Under the pieces are notes generated by a model that saw only the letters and a list, made by a program, of their open reading frames with translations, was not told where the DNA came from and made no database searches. Positions 5,090 through 5,302 of a stretch of DNA of 5,302 nt are shown piece after piece. Within the stretch, counting starts at the first letter, position 1. The number at the start of each line of letters is the position of its first letter. A program made the translations under genes and the position numbers. Source of the DNA: Bacteroidota bacterium (GTDB lineage: Bacteria > Bacteroidota > Ignavibacteria > Ignavibacteriales > Melioribacteraceae); the NCBI GenBank assembly GCA_021814855.1, contig JAKAHQ010000155.1:1-5302 (forward strand). Reading direction: 5' to 3'.

Positions 5090-5302
5090 TTATTGTTTTG
5101 TTATTGAAGCCACGAGTTCATTTAAAAGTCTGTTATTATCCTCGAGGGCTTTGTTCTGCATTTCAAGATGTTCAATTATCAATCTCACTTCCTCTTCGGC
5201 TTTAAGATTAATATTGTAATCGTTATGAGCTTCAAGCCGGTCACGTTCAGCTTGCCGGTTTTGGCTCATCATAATAACCGGAGCCGTGTAAGCCGCCTGC
5301 AT
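5090..5302 (-). CDS. DUF1003 membrane protein, C-terminal fragment (5' end outside window)
   Basis: Seventy codons are visible up to the TAA at 5090-5092. The ATG at the very edge (5300-5302) is almost certainly an internal methionine, since the family is usually about 150-200 residues and has two membrane helices before this part. The fragment opens with the end of the second helix (QAAYTAPVIM) followed by the family hallmark MSQNRQAERDR (12-22) and a conserved Tyr-Asn-Ile-Asn-Leu-Lys-Ala-Glu-Glu-Glu block (29-38). Residues about 34-68 form a charged coiled coil that ends in a polar tail, somewhat longer than in common relatives. The function of DUF1003 proteins is unknown; they are predicted inner-membrane proteins with a cytoplasmic C-terminus. 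It is the upstream partner of the DUF971 gene. Confidence 0.88.
   Translation of the reverse strand: MQAAYTAPVIMMSQNRQAERDRLEAHNDYNINLKAEEEVRLIIEHLEMQNKALEDNNRLLNELVASITKQ

Overview
The window is ordinary-looking bacterial chromosomal DNA, AT-rich and from a diderm. An MCE/Mla-type lipid transport operon, a type II glutaminyl-cyclase-like M28 enzyme and a DUF971 protein together suggest the Bacteroidota/Chlorobiota/Ignavibacteriota group. This placement is inferred from protein flavour and not proven. No rRNA, tRNA, CRISPR array or insertion sequence is visible.

Positions 1-3605, all on the minus strand, form one compact gene block read from right to left. It runs mlaE (permease), then mlaF (ATPase, overlapping mlaE by 25 nt), then mlaD (MCE substrate-binding subunit, 11 nt after mlaF), then, 32 nt after mlaD, a membrane-anchored M28-family glutaminyl-cyclase-like enzyme that runs off the left edge. 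MlaE, MlaF and MlaD are the inner-membrane core of a phospholipid transporter acting between inner and outer membranes. The cyclase-like enzyme probably acts on exported proteins in the periplasm and looks like a co-transcribed passenger.

Positions 3606-4119 are a 514-nt region between divergent genes. It holds a short palindrome near the mlaE start, a 10-bp-arm inverted repeat, a possible 44-codon minus-strand gene of uncertain reality, and a weak plus-strand promoter candidate.

Positions 4120-4569 on the plus strand hold the oddest item. It is a 149-codon ORF with a good Shine-Dalgarno sequence, and its middle is a gap-free 7-residue (21-bp) repeat of the pattern small-Lys/Gln-Asn-Ser/Thr-Thr-Ile-hydrophobic. 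It is strongly basic, has no signal peptide and belongs to no family I recognise.

Positions 4705-5302 on the minus strand converge on that ORF. They carry a DUF971 (GBBH-like N-terminal domain) protein with a His-rich tail, preceded by the C-terminal part of a DUF1003 membrane protein that is cut by the right edge. These two are probably co-transcribed.
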